In this document: positions 54,582 to 63,202 of the stretch, piece by piece
Layout of the letters: each line of letters begins with the position of its first letter
Numbering within the stretch: the first letter of the stretch is position 1
Source of the DNA: Chloroflexaceae bacterium
Lineage (GTDB): Bacteria > Chloroflexota > Chloroflexia > Chloroflexales > Chloroflexaceae
Assembly (NCBI GenBank): GCA_025057155.1
Contig: JANWYD010000005.1
Location: 1 to 64,000 of the forward strand
Direction: 5' to 3'
DNA length: 64,000 nucleotides
The notes under the pieces: model-generated
What the model saw: only the letters and a program-made list of their open reading frames with translations
Told to the model about the DNA's origin: nothing
The model's database searches: none
Translations under genes and position numbers: made by a program

Positions 54582-55925
54582 CTATGGCGTCACGGCGGCG
54601 ATAGACTCGCCGACGATCTGCACCAGGCGGTCAATCGTCTCCACTGGAGTGACCAGGGGCGGGGCGATGCAGATCGTATCGCCGATGACGCGGGTGAACA
54701 AGCCGCGGGCGGTCATCTCCTGCTGCACGCGCACGCCGACGTTGGCCGAGGCGGGGAAGGGTTCCTTGCTGGCCTTATCGGCGACCAGTTCCACTGCTGC
54801 CATCATGCCCTTGCCGCGCACGTTGCCGACGATGGGCATTTCTTCCAGTTCCTTGAGCGCGGCGTTGAGGTGCGCCCCGACCTCCGCGGCCCGCTCGACC
54901 AGCCCCTCACGCTCGATGATGGCGATGTTGGCCAGGGCCACAGCGCAGGCCGTGGGATGCCCCGAGTAGGTGAAGGCGTGCATCCAGCGCTTCTCCGGCG
55001 GCACGCTCTCGATCGCGTCGCGGATCTTATCGTTGACCCCGATGCCTCCCAGGGGAACGTAGCCCGAGGTGATCCCCTTGGCGAACTGCACAATGTCCGG
55101 CTCGACGCCATAGTGCTCCAGGGCGAACCAGCGCCCGGTGCGCCCGAAGCCGGTGATCACCTCGTCGGCGATCAGCAGCACCTCGTAGGCATCGCAGATC
55201 TCGCGAATGCGCTGGAAGTAGTCGTCCTGCGGGGGAATGACCCCGCCGGCCCCCTGGATCGGCTCGGCGATGAAGGCGGCAACCGTGTCGGGACCCTCGC
55301 GCAGAATGGCTTCCTCGAGCAAATTGGCCGCGGCCACGCCGTCGCTCACCTCGGGGGTTTTGTTCACGAAGCGGTAGGGGTAGGGCGATTCGATGTGGAT
55401 AATGCCGGGCATGCGCGGCTCGAACATAGGCCAGTAGGACGGCAGGCCCGTCGCGGCCATAGCGGCCATGGTCACCCCGTGGTAGCCCTTCATGCGCGAG
55501 ATAAACTTGACCTTCTCAGGCTTGCCGACGGCCTTCCAGTAGAAGCGCGCCGTCTTGAACGAGGTCTCGGTGCTCTCGGCCCCGCCGCTGGTGAAGAAGA
55601 ACGTATTGATCGAGGGGTACATCAGTTCGGCCAGCTTCTCGGCCAGACGGATCGCCGGCAGGTTGGTCGAGCCGGCGTAGCCCGAGTAGAAGGCTAACTG
55701 GCGCATCTGGGCCGCGGCGGCCTCGGCCAGTTCTTCGCGCCCGTGGCCCACATTGACGTTCCACAGACCGCTCAGGCCGTCAATGTACTCCTTGCCGTTG
55801 ATATCCTTGACCATGGCCCCCCGCCCCTCGACCCAGACGATTGGCTTCTTGTGGGCGCTGGGGTGGTACAGCGGATGGAGCAGGTGCTCGTGATCGGCAT
55901 GGATGAGATCGCTTTCAATGGACAC
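54582..55925 (-). CDS. Class III PLP-dependent aminotransferase (omega-amino-acid type)
   Basis: A 447-residue fold-type I aminotransferase. The PLP lysine is in FAKGITSGYVPLGGI; LLIADEVITGFGRTGRWFA holds the Asp that contacts PLP. FFTSGGAESTETSFKTARFY and MKGYHGVTMAAMAATG are usual for the family. Closest in style to aspartate-aminotransferase-family proteins using beta-alanine, taurine or putrescine with pyruvate. Position next to panC, which needs beta-alanine, is suggestive but it is on the opposite strand. Substrate not proven. Confidence 0.88.
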   Translation of the reverse strand: MSIESDLIHADHEHLLHPLYHPSAHKKPIVWVEGRGAMVKDINGKEYIDGLSGLWNVNVGHGREELAEAAAAQMRQLAFYSGYAGSTNLPAIRLAEKLAELMYPSINTFFFTSGGAESTETSFKTARFYWKAVGKPEKVKFISRMKGYHGVTMAAMAATGLPSYWPMFEPRMPGIIHIESPYPYRFVNKTPEVSDGVAAANLLEEAILREGPDTVAAFIAEPIQGAGGVIPPQDDYFQRIREICDAYEVLLIADEVITGFGRTGRWFALEHYGVEPDIVQFAKGITSGYVPLGGIGVNDKIRDAIESVPPEKRWMHAFTYSGHPTACAVALANIAIIEREGLVERAAEVGAHLNAALKELEEMPIVGNVRGKGMMAAVELVADKASKEPFPASANVGVRVQQEMTARGLFTRVIGDTICIAPPLVTPVETIDRLVQIVGESIAAVTP

Positions 55926-55928
55926 AAA

Positions 55929-56234
55929 GCCTCCTCATGCTTGCTAGAGACCCAGCGCGCCGCCTTCGTGCCGGGGTCGCCAGAGCCCGGGGGTACGGGA
56001 TTGCGGGCAGGCGCTTCACCCTGCGGGCCAGGGTAAGATACCGCCGATTCTACTCCACATCGAACCGGCGCGCAAGGCAGTTGGCGGCAGACAGGGTTCG
56101 CTTCTGAGACGAACTCGGGCTTACCGCAGAGGGCGCGGAGAAGGAGCGAGGGTTGCCGGAAGCCCGACCTCTGCGTCCTTCGCGGTAAGCCCGAGTATGC
56201 GCCGGCTCCATGCAAGCGCCGGACGTCGCATCGG
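55929..56234. repeat. Intergenic region with CCGCAGAG inverted repeat
   Basis: ttaccgcagagggcgcggag near 56121 and ctctgcgtccttcgcggtaa near 56169 form a long hairpin of the same type as at 42017 and 46203. No gene is seen. Confidence 0.5.
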
Positions 56235-56600
56235 TTATGGGTTGATCAGAGACCGGATCGTCTCCGACAGAGCGGCGAAGTCAATCGGCTTGGCGAGGAA
56301 CGCATTGCAGCCGACGTTGAGGGCGCGCTGGCGATCCTCGTCGAGGGCATAGGCTGTCAGGGCGACAATCGGGAGATGCGCCGTTTCCGGGTTTGATCGC
56401 AGACGATGGGTTGTCTGCCAGCCATTGAGTTTCGGCAGGCCCATATCCATGAGCACCAGATCTGGTTGCTCACTGTGGGCCAGACGTAAGGCCTCGATGC
56501 CATCAGCCGCCGCAATCACCTCGAAGCCTGCCATGTGCAGGTAGGTCATCACCAGATTGCGGACCATTGGTTCATCTTCTACCACGAGAATGCGTGCCAT
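56235..56600 (-). CDS. Single-domain response regulator
   Basis: A 121-residue REC domain without an output domain, like CheY or DivK proteins. The acidic pair is in LVVEDEPMVRNL, the phosphorylated Asp in LVLMDMGLPKLNGW, and the conserved Thr and Lys in VALTAYA and FLAKPIDF. It lies downstream of the split hybrid kinase on the same strand, about 130 bases away, with an inverted-repeat element between. It probably takes phosphate from that kinase. Confidence 0.92.
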   Translation of the reverse strand: MARILVVEDEPMVRNLVMTYLHMAGFEVIAAADGIEALRLAHSEQPDLVLMDMGLPKLNGWQTTHRLRSNPETAHLPIVALTAYALDEDRQRALNVGCNAFLAKPIDFAALSETIRSLINP

Positions 56601-56623
56601 TAGTATCCCTCGATGGACCTGTT

Positions 56624-56740
56624 TGAGCCTGTCCAGATAACCGGGTTATCCCCTTACGTTCTGGAAAGGGCGCGGTCCTCTGGCCCTTCCTTCAGGCAGG
56701 GGCGCGGGGAAATCCGGTTTCCCTGCAGGAGTTATCCGGC
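56624..56740. mobile_element. Element related to 32001-32134 (inverted, diverged copy)
   Basis: gagcctgtccagataaccgg at the left matches the reverse complement of the right end of the element at 32001-32134, and the order of inner hairpins (agggcg...cccttcc, then ggggaaatccggtttccc) and caggagttatccg is kept. The stop codon of the kinase fragment at 56732 lies inside it. Confidence 0.5.
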
Positions 56741-58075
56741 AAGATTTTTCTGCCTTTGATACCCGATGAGCGCCCGAATGCTGCGCAGCAGATCATCGCC
56801 GCGGAAGCTGCCCTTGCGCAAGATGTTCTCGACTGAGCGGGTCAGATAGTCATGCTCGTGTGGGGCGAGTTCCTTTGCCGTCACCACCAGAACTGGCAGG
56901 GTGTCGCCGCCAGGACGCGCCCGTATTTCGCTGATGAGGGTTATTCCGTCCATTCGCGGTAACATCAGATCCACGATCGCCAGATCAGGGGCTTGCTGGT
57001 CGAACAACGCTAGCGCCTCGACTCCATCCGGGGCGGTCTCTATCTTCCAGTCCTGTTCGCTGAGCACGCGTTGCAAATACTTGCGTAACTCGCCGTCATC
57101 CTCCACCAGGAGCACCCGTTGGGGAGGAGTTCTATCGTGCAGGAGGCTGGCGATCATCCGGGTCAATTGCCCGATCTCTACCGGCTTGGGCAGACAGGCG
57201 GCGGCGCCAAGCACCAGACCGCGCTTACCCTCGGGGTCGATCGTTAGCAACACCACCGGGATGGCCGCGGTTGCAGGATTGGCTTTGAGCTGCCGGAGCA
57301 CGGCCCAGCCGTCCACCCCCGGCATCAACAGGTCGAGAATGATCAGATCGGGGAGCAGCGCGGTTGCCAGTGCAAGCCCCTCCTCGCCGCCTGCGGCCGT
57401 CTCGAAGTGCAGATCCGGTCGAGCCAGCGCGCGAGGCAACAGGTCGCGGATCATCGGATCGTCGTCAATCACCAGCACGATCTGCGTCTCCACATGAGCA
57501 TCACTGGCTGAAGACGCATGATACTGAGATGACGCCTCTGGGGAATGACGACCCGGCGCCGGCAGTTCCGGCTGGGAGTGTCCCTCCGGGATCTGCGGCA
57601 TGGTGAGGGTAAAAGTAGAGCCAACCCCCGGCGCGCTGACGACGCTGATCTCGCCTCCCAGGAGACGCGCCAGGCGCTGGCTCAGGGCCAGGCCCAACCC
57701 CGTGCCGCCGTACTTGCGGGTTGAAGATGAATCGACCTGCATAAAGTCGCGGAAGAGATCTTTCAGATGCTCGGGGCTGATGCCAATGCCCGTGTCGTGG
57801 ATCGCGAAGCTGATCTGCGCCGGGCGCCCATTGCTGGCGGGTTGCGCTAATACCTCAATAATCACTGTTCCGTCCTCGGTAAACTTGCAGGCATTGCCGG
57901 CCAGATTGACCAGGATCTGTTGCAGGCGCAGCTCGTCGCTCACGATGACGGGAACCGCGTCGGCTATTTGAACGACGATCCGGTTTCGGTTCTGTGTGGC
58001 AAGGGGCTGAACTGAATTCACGACGCGCTGGATCAGGGGCGCTATGGACAGTGGATTGGGTCGGATCTGCATCAT
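56732..58075 (-). CDS. Hybrid histidine kinase, C-terminal half: ATPase plus two REC domains
   Basis: A 447-residue protein starting at the ATPase part of a histidine kinase. N box [19 protein letters not shown]1 [15 protein letters not shown] and G2 [12 protein letters not shown] are intact. Two REC domains follow: [25 protein letters not shown] and [26 protein letters not shown]. The DHp (phospho-His) domain is missing here and forms the end of the upstream gene. The start ATG overlaps the upstream stop (ATGA). One added base would fuse both frames into a normal hybrid kinase. Confidence 0.88.
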   Translation of the reverse strand: MMQIRPNPLSIAPLIQRVVNSVQPLATQNRNRIVVQIADAVPVIVSDELRLQQILVNLAGNACKFTEDGTVIIEVLAQPASNGRPAQISFAIHDTGIGISPEHLKDLFRDFMQVDSSSTRKYGGTGLGLALSQRLARLLGGEISVVSAPGVGSTFTLTMPQIPEGHSQPELPAPGRHSPEASSQYHASSASDAHVETQIVLVIDDDPMIRDLLPRALARPDLHFETAAGGEEGLALATALLPDLIILDLLMPGVDGWAVLRQLKANPATAAIPVVLLTIDPEGKRGLVLGAAACLPKPVEIGQLTRMIASLLHDRTPPQRVLLVEDDGELRKYLQRVLSEQDWKIETAPDGVEALALFDQQAPDLAIVDLMLPRMDGITLISEIRARPGGDTLPVLVVTAKELAPHEHDYLTRSVENILRKGSFRGDDLLRSIRALIGYQRQKNLAG

Positions 58076-59736
58076 CCGGCCTCGATCTTTGATAGATCGA
58101 GGATATCATTGATAATTGCCAGCAAGTGTTTCCCCGCCGTCCGAATAGACTCAAGGTCCCTGATGGTTTCGGCGGTCGCAGTGGTTGCGAGGGTGCAAGC
58201 GAGGAGTTCAGCATACCCGAGGATGGCCGTGAGGGGGGTGCGCAACTCGTGGCTCATGGTTGCCAGGAAGCGGCTCTTGGCCAGATTGGCCGCATCGGCG
58301 GCCTCTTTGGCCGCGCGCAGCGCCTGCTCGGTCTGCTTGCGCTCGGTGATGTTGCGGATGATGGTTTGAACCGCTGGCACACCCTGATCGTGAAACGGCA
58401 GCACTACCAGTTCCACCTCGATGGTTGCGCCGTCGGGTTGGATCACCTGCCGGTCCACCAGCACCGGCGTTCCGTCGGGATGCGGAGTTACCGCGCCAAT
58501 AGCCGGGTGAACCGGCTGGCCGATCAGGGAAGCGCTCCGGTCGCTGCCGAGCAGGAGCGCAGCAGCCGCGTTGGCGTAACGGATGTTCTTGCCATCGTGT
58601 ACAATCACGGCATCGGGCGAAAGTTCAGTTAACTGGCGATAGCGGCGCTCATTTTCCGCCAGTTGTTGCCGGGCCTGCGCCAGTCGGCTCAGCATCGTAT
58701 TGATTGCGTTGCCGAGTTGACCGACTTCGTCGTTGCCCGTGAAGCTGATCCGCGCTCCCAGTTGATCGTCGTCCACCGCAGCGACTTCGTTCCTGAGCCT
58801 GATAATCCGAGCCAGGACCATATGCTCTAACATCCAGAAAACCGTTGCGGTGAAGACAAGCCCCGCGCCGAGCAGGACCAGCGTATACTTATAGGTCGTT
58901 TGCTTGCCAAGTTGATACACCTCGCGGGGCAGGCTGAGCGCCAGCAGCACGCCAGGGCCGCCATAGAGATCGGGAACATGGATCACTCCGCAGATGCGCT
59001 GGTCGTCAATGGGGGCAACCCTGATCGGCTGCTCAGGAGTAAGGGTTTCCGCCAGCGCCCGCAGGTCGGCTGGCAGCGCAGGGTCATCGAAACGGGCGAC
59101 ATTGAGTGGCAGACGGGTCACTTCCCGGAGCCGGGCGAGTTCGTGGGCATCAAGCCATCGGCCCATCACCAGGGTGCCCGCTGGCGGCCCCTCACCCAGA
59201 CTGGTCAGGATGGGGTGCGCGGCGATCAGCATCGGGCCATCGGTCAGCATCATGATCCCACTCAACTGGTTGTCAGCGCTGCGGTGTTGGAGCAAGAACG
59301 CGTTGGCCCCATCGAAGCGCAGCAATTCCGAGGGTACTGGCGCTTCTGTCTCTTCGGCCAGATTGAAGGCGCGGGCGACAACCACCTCGCCCGCGGGGTT
59401 GACAAAGCCAACGTAGCTCAGGTGATTGTTGATGAAGGTGGCGTCTATCAGGTTGTTGTCAATGTACGTCGGGTCTGGCGCGCTGACGAAGGCGTAGCTA
59501 TCGTCCCATACCGCGTAATCACGGGTCACCTGCTCGAGGCTGGTCAGACTGTCGGCGAGGGCATTGGCAGCCTGTTCGACCTGCTCGGTCACCGATTGCG
59601 CTTCAACCTGACGAAAGCCCTCTGCAAAGATCGTGTTGGCGAGGAGCGGCAGGGCAACCACCAGGGCGCCCAGGAGCACCGCGAGAACTGCGAAGGTTCG
59701 CACGCGCAACGAAAGTGGATTGAAGGCGAGGTTCAT
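58072..59736 (-). CDS. Hybrid histidine kinase, N-terminal half: CHASE4-HAMP-PAS-HisKA
   Basis: A 554-residue sensor. Two membrane helices ([20 protein letters not shown] and [20 protein letters not shown]) surround an extracytoplasmic CHASE4-like domain with [16 protein letters not shown] ([17 protein letters not shown]), a PAS domain ([21 protein letters not shown]) and the DHp phospho-acceptor SHELRTP follow. It stops right after [13 protein letters not shown], where intact kinases continue into the ATPase domain. The start at 59736 removes an unlikely 22-residue tail. Ligand is unknown. Confidence 0.88.
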   Translation of the reverse strand: MNLAFNPLSLRVRTFAVLAVLLGALVVALPLLANTIFAEGFRQVEAQSVTEQVEQAANALADSLTSLEQVTRDYAVWDDSYAFVSAPDPTYIDNNLIDATFINNHLSYVGFVNPAGEVVVARAFNLAEETEAPVPSELLRFDGANAFLLQHRSADNQLSGIMMLTDGPMLIAAHPILTSLGEGPPAGTLVMGRWLDAHELARLREVTRLPLNVARFDDPALPADLRALAETLTPEQPIRVAPIDDQRICGVIHVPDLYGGPGVLLALSLPREVYQLGKQTTYKYTLVLLGAGLVFTATVFWMLEHMVLARIIRLRNEVAAVDDDQLGARISFTGNDEVGQLGNAINTMLSRLAQARQQLAENERRYRQLTELSPDAVIVHDGKNIRYANAAAALLLGSDRSASLIGQPVHPAIGAVTPHPDGTPVLVDRQVIQPDGATIEVELVVLPFHDQGVPAVQTIIRNITERKQTEQALRAAKEAADAANLAKSRFLATMSHELRTPLTAILGYAELLACTLATTATAETIRDLESIRTAGKHLLAIINDILDLSKIEAG

Positions 59737-60269
59737 AGAAGTTCTCGAACGGGAGGATCCCGGTAGGGCAAAGCCCTTCCAGAAATCCTCTTTCCCGACC
59801 AATGGTGTAAGGGGATTGCCGCATTCGCCGAGGGCAAAGCCTTCCCAGGAACCCTCCTCTCAGCCCTTGCATGTAACGGGACGTGCCGGATGCACCGCTA
59901 ACGGATTGAATGTGGATGTTGACAGCTTATGGGTGGATTGACGTAGTTTCGAAAGCTTGTAAAAGTTGAGTCTTATCATTACAAGAACATTACGGTACTA
60001 TTACTCCAACGGAACTTCTCCCTGCAGGAGAGATTCGGGGGGCTTCGCCCCTCCGAAAGCCCCGCTCCAGTGCGGCGCGGCTTCGCCGCATCGGAACGGG
60101 GAAATCATGCGGGGGCCTCAGGCCCCGCTACGTCCCGCGGAGACGAAGTTTCGTTGTGATCCTATGAGTATTCATAGGATCACAACGAAAGAGATTCCCG
60201 AAGAACACCTATCACATCATAACATGAGAATTGTACCAGAACCTTCGAGAGGAGAAACCGGTAACTTTA

Positions 60270-60360
60270 CTTTGTCACTTGCCGCAGCTTCCGCTATGAG
60301 CAGGTTCGGCGGGGCCTGCGGTCCCCGCAGCCCCCGCCGGGGGCGAAGTGACAAAGTAGC
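60270..60360. repeat. Inverted repeat block ctactttgtcact...agtgacaaagta
   Basis: tactttgtcacttgccgcag (60272-60291) faces gcgaagtgacaaagtagc (60343-60360) as an imperfect hairpin. The right arm, reversed, matches the block at 43617-43670, including ggcgggggttgcg. Confidence 0.55.
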
Positions 60361-60413
60361 GATAACAGCCAGCGTGCCGGGCATCCCTGCAGGGCAGGGG
60401 CAACTGGGAACCC

Positions 60414-60587
60414 TCTCAGGTGTAGGGTTTTTCGAGCGAGAAGGGGTTTTCGGCATTCCAATGGGCTTACAATCCTCACCCCCAGCTCCTCTCTCTCCCG
60501 CGAGCGGGAGAGGGGGAGTCGGGCGTCCCAATGCCCCGGATGGCGCATGCGACGCGAGAATGGGCCGGAAAACCCTACACTTGAGAA
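60414..60587. mobile_element. MITE-like element, copy B
   Basis: The same ends as copy A at 51958-52132: TCTCAGGTGTAGGGTTTTTC on the left and its reverse complement (ccctacacttgagaa) on the right. It lies 72 bases upstream of panE. The centre differs and carries its own hairpin (ctctcccgcgagcgggagag). Confidence 0.7.
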
Positions 60588-60659
60588 CATGGGGAACCCC
60601 GGAGTCCTCATTGCTCTCAAGCCGGCTGTCTTCGCATGAAAACCCTGGAGGTTCATCCA

Positions 60660-61586
60660 ATGCGCGTAGCCCTGATCGGCGCCGGCGCTCTGGGCGGGGT
60701 GATCGGCTTTTATCTCTCGACCGTCGCCGATGTGGTGCTGGTAGACCCGTGGGCCGAGCACGTGGCGGCCATCGCCGCCCACGGTCTGCGCTGTGAACGC
60801 GACGGCGTCGAGACGATCCGCCGCGTGCACGCCGTGAGCGACCCGGCGCTGGCAGGCCGGGTTGAGGCGGCCCTGGTGCTGGTCAAGTCGCGGCAGACGC
60901 CCTGGGCCGCCGAGGCAGCCAGAACAGCGCTCACTGACACTGGCGTGGCCTACACGCTCCAGAACGGCCTGGGCAATCGCGAGATCCTGGCCGAGGCTCT
61001 GGGCGAGGAGCGCGCGGGCCAGGGAGTTACCTCGCTGGGGGGCACGCTGCTCGGGCCGGGGCGGGTGCGCCACGCCGGGATGGGGCCGACGCTCTTCGGC
61101 GCGGCGCCTGACCGGACGATGGCCGGGGCGCTGGCCGACCTGTTCAGCCAGGCCGGTCTGCCTGCGGAGGTGCGCGAGGATGTCACGGGGCTGGTGTGGG
61201 GCAAACTGATCGTCAACGCGGGGATCAATGCCCTGACGGCGCTGCTGCGCGTGCCCAATGGCGCGCTCGTCGAGACGTCCGCCGCCCGTGAACTGCTCGC
61301 CGCGGCGGCGCGTGAGGCCGCAGACGTGGCGGCGGCGCTGGGTGTGCGACTTCCATACGCTGACCCCGTGGAACACGCGCTTGAGGTGGCCCGCGCCACC
61401 GCGGCCAATCGTTCCTCAACCCTGCAAGACGTGCTGCGCGGAGCGCCGACGGAGATCGGCGCCATCAACGGCGCCGTGGCCCGCGAAGGCGCGCGTCTGG
61501 GCGTGCCGACGCCGGTGAATGCCCTGCTCGCCAGTCTCATTGAGGCCCTGGAAGCGACCACCGGGCAGCGGGTGGGGGAGGGGTAG
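60660..61586 (+). CDS. panE: 2-dehydropantoate 2-reductase (ketopantoate reductase)
   Basis: A 308-residue NADPH-dependent enzyme reducing ketopantoate to pantoate. The Rossmann motif is VALIGAGALGGVIGFYLS, the catalytic Lys is in LVKSRQT and a second conserved Lys in GLVWGKLIVNAGINAL; the C-terminal Ser/Asp/Glu block is SSTLQDVLRGAPTEIGAINGAV. GGAGG stands eight bases before the ATG at 60660; the in-frame ATG at 60636 is rejected. It shares the pathway with panB and panC but lies about 6 kb further on, behind the kinase genes. Confidence 0.93.
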   Translation: MRVALIGAGALGGVIGFYLSTVADVVLVDPWAEHVAAIAAHGLRCERDGVETIRRVHAVSDPALAGRVEAALVLVKSRQTPWAAEAARTALTDTGVAYTLQNGLGNREILAEALGEERAGQGVTSLGGTLLGPGRVRHAGMGPTLFGAAPDRTMAGALADLFSQAGLPAEVREDVTGLVWGKLIVNAGINALTALLRVPNGALVETSAARELLAAAAREAADVAAALGVRLPYADPVEHALEVARATAANRSSTLQDVLRGAPTEIGAINGAVAREGARLGVPTPVNALLASLIEALEATTGQRVGEG

Positions 61587-61672
61587 GTGTGGAGGTGTGG
61601 AGGTGTGGAGGGGCGCTTACTCTACTCACATCTCTACATCTCTACACCTCTACACCTCCACACCTCTACACC
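61586..61672. terminator. GTGGAGGTGT hairpin between convergent genes (copy 4 of 4)
   Basis: A 26-base stem: GGTGTGGAGGTGTGGAGGTG and on (61586-61611) pairs with 61647-61672, with only G-T pairs as exceptions. The first base overlaps the panE stop. It lies before the convergent end of the metallophosphoesterase gene (61677). Confidence 0.6.
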
Positions 61673-61676
61673 CCCC

Positions 61677-62531
61677 TCAGGCGGCCCGGTCAACCCTGGT
61701 GAGGAAATCGCGGACGGCCTCTTCCAGGCTGATGGCGCCGGAGAGGATGCGCGGGTGGTAGGCAGGGATGAAATCGAACAGAAACGACTGCCCGGTGCGC
61801 AGTTCGCGCAGCATCAGGTGGGCGTAGGACCCCACTGCCTCGAGCATGCCGCTTTCGGCGAAGGCTCGTTCAGTGGCGGCGACATCGTAGCGCACGCGCC
61901 TGATGCTGGCCTGCCAGCCTCGCTGCCCGCGGGTGAGCCGGGCGTAGGAGGCGCGGGTGTCGCCATCAAAGGGCAGCCCCACCGAACCGGTGTTCACGAC
62001 CAGGGTAGAGTCCACCCGGCGCACCAGGGGAGTGTGGGTATGACCGGCGCAGAACACCGCTGCCGCGGGATCGATCTGCGCGCGCACCTCATTGAGGGGC
62101 GCGCCGCGGTAGATGCCGTCGCGGTCGTGGCGCACCGAGGCGTGATAGATCGCCAGGCGTTCACCGTCGAGGTCGAAGGTCAGGTGTTCGGGCAAAGCGG
62201 TGATCTGGGGGATCATATCGGCAACCTGGGCGTGGGTCCAGGCTGCCACGCGGCTCACTTCAAACTGGGGGCCGCTGGTGGGGAAGTCGGGGCGCTGGCG
62301 TTCCTGTTCATACTGGAGCACGTAGCGCTCGTGGTTGCCGCGGATCACGCGCCAGCCGCGCTCGTCGCGCATACGCAGCACCAGTTCAAGGCAGACACGC
62401 GACTGGGGGCCGCGCCCGACCATGTCGCCAGCGACGATGACCAGATCGGGCGACCAGGATTCAACATCTTCGATGACGGCGTGCAGCGCTGCGGAATTGG
62501 CATGAATATCGGCGAGGACCGCGATGTTCAT
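61677..62531 (-). CDS. Metallophosphoesterase (calcineurin-like)
   Basis: A 284-residue phosphoesterase of the YfcE/MJ0936-like group. Metal ligands appear in AVLADIHANSAAL (DxH), VIVAGDMVGRGP (GDxxxRGP), VIRGNHERY (GNHE) and VFCAGHTHTP (GHxH); VVNTGSVGLPFDGDTRA is the C-terminal signature. Substrate is unknown. It starts two bases after the deformylase stop, so it is likely co-transcribed with def. Confidence 0.92.
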   Translation of the reverse strand: MNIAVLADIHANSAALHAVIEDVESWSPDLVIVAGDMVGRGPQSRVCLELVLRMRDERGWRVIRGNHERYVLQYEQERQRPDFPTSGPQFEVSRVAAWTHAQVADMIPQITALPEHLTFDLDGERLAIYHASVRHDRDGIYRGAPLNEVRAQIDPAAAVFCAGHTHTPLVRRVDSTLVVNTGSVGLPFDGDTRASYARLTRGQRGWQASIRRVRYDVAATERAFAESGMLEAVGSYAHLMLRELRTGQSFLFDFIPAYHPRILSGAISLEEAVRDFLTRVDRAA

Positions 62532-62533
62532 CG

Positions 62534-63094
62534 TTATGCAGCTACTTCGTTGCTTTCGGGAGTGCGGTTCACCTCACGCAGGGTGGAGAGATCGCGAATG
62601 CGTTCGGTGAACAGGATGCCATTCAGGTGGTCAACTTCGTGCTGGATGGCCCAGCCGAGCAGGCCGTCGGCGCGCCGCAGCCGCAGCCATTTCCCGTTGA
62701 GGTCCTGAAACTCCACCGTCACCCAGGTCTGCCGGGGCACCTGGCCATACCAGCCGGGCAGGCTCAGGCAGCCCTCCTCGCGCAACACCTCTTCGCCGCT
62801 GCTCTTCACGATCTTTGGATTGATCAGCACGAACTGCTCTGCCGGTGCGACGACCGCAGTGGTCCCGTCCTCGCGCTCCTCGATCTCCGGCGGCAGTTCG
62901 ATGACGCACAGGCGGATGGGCAGACCGATCTGCGGCGCCGCCAGCCCCACGCCGTTGTTAGCGTGCATGGTCTCGAACATATCCGCCACCAGACGCTTCA
63001 GGCTCGCGTCGGGCAGTTTCACCGGGCGGCAGTGTGTTTTGAGGATCTTTTTATCCTCTTCGTTATCAATACGGAGAATGCGCCGGATAGCCAT
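62534..63094 (-). CDS. def: Peptide deformylase
   Basis: A 186-residue metalloenzyme that removes the formyl group from nascent proteins. The three PDF motifs are intact: GVGLAAPQIG, EEGCLSLPG and QHEVDHLNG, giving the metal ligands Cys and two His. It begins MAIRRILRIDNEED. The start at 63094 is preferred to 63202. It is between priA and the phosphoesterase. Its own promoter seems to be at 63144. Confidence 0.96.
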   Translation of the reverse strand: MAIRRILRIDNEEDKKILKTHCRPVKLPDASLKRLVADMFETMHANNGVGLAAPQIGLPIRLCVIELPPEIEEREDGTTAVVAPAEQFVLINPKIVKSSGEEVLREEGCLSLPGWYGQVPRQTWVTVEFQDLNGKWLRLRRADGLLGWAIQHEVDHLNGILFTERIRDLSTLREVNRTPESNEVAA

Positions 63095-63143
63095 ACTTTT
63101 ATTCTTTCTTCTGGTGGAGGATGAAGACCGCTCCACATTAAGG

Positions 63144-63152
63144 ATTATAACA
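63144..63152 (-). promoter_or_regulatory. Extended -10 promoter of def
   Basis: Read on the minus strand: TGTTATAAT, a consensus -10 with the extended TGn. It lies 50 bases upstream of the def start. No clear -35 was found. Confidence 0.5.
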
Positions 63153-63202
63153 TAGGCTTGATACGAACATCGGTAAGACGGAGTTTCCCCGCGCCCCTCC
63201 AA

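Larger units (their letters stand above)
59737..60659. other. Long divergent intergenic region full of repeats
   Basis: No gene is supported. It has two CAAAGCCCTTCC-type hairpins (59757-59785, 59820-59850), a G-rich block with gcggcgcggcttcgccgc (about 60070), the palindromic pair gatcctatga/tcataggatc with attcaaacgaaa-like flanks (about 60157-60185), an inverted copy of the 43617 block (60270-60360) and MITE-like copy B (60414-60587). Confidence 0.55.
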
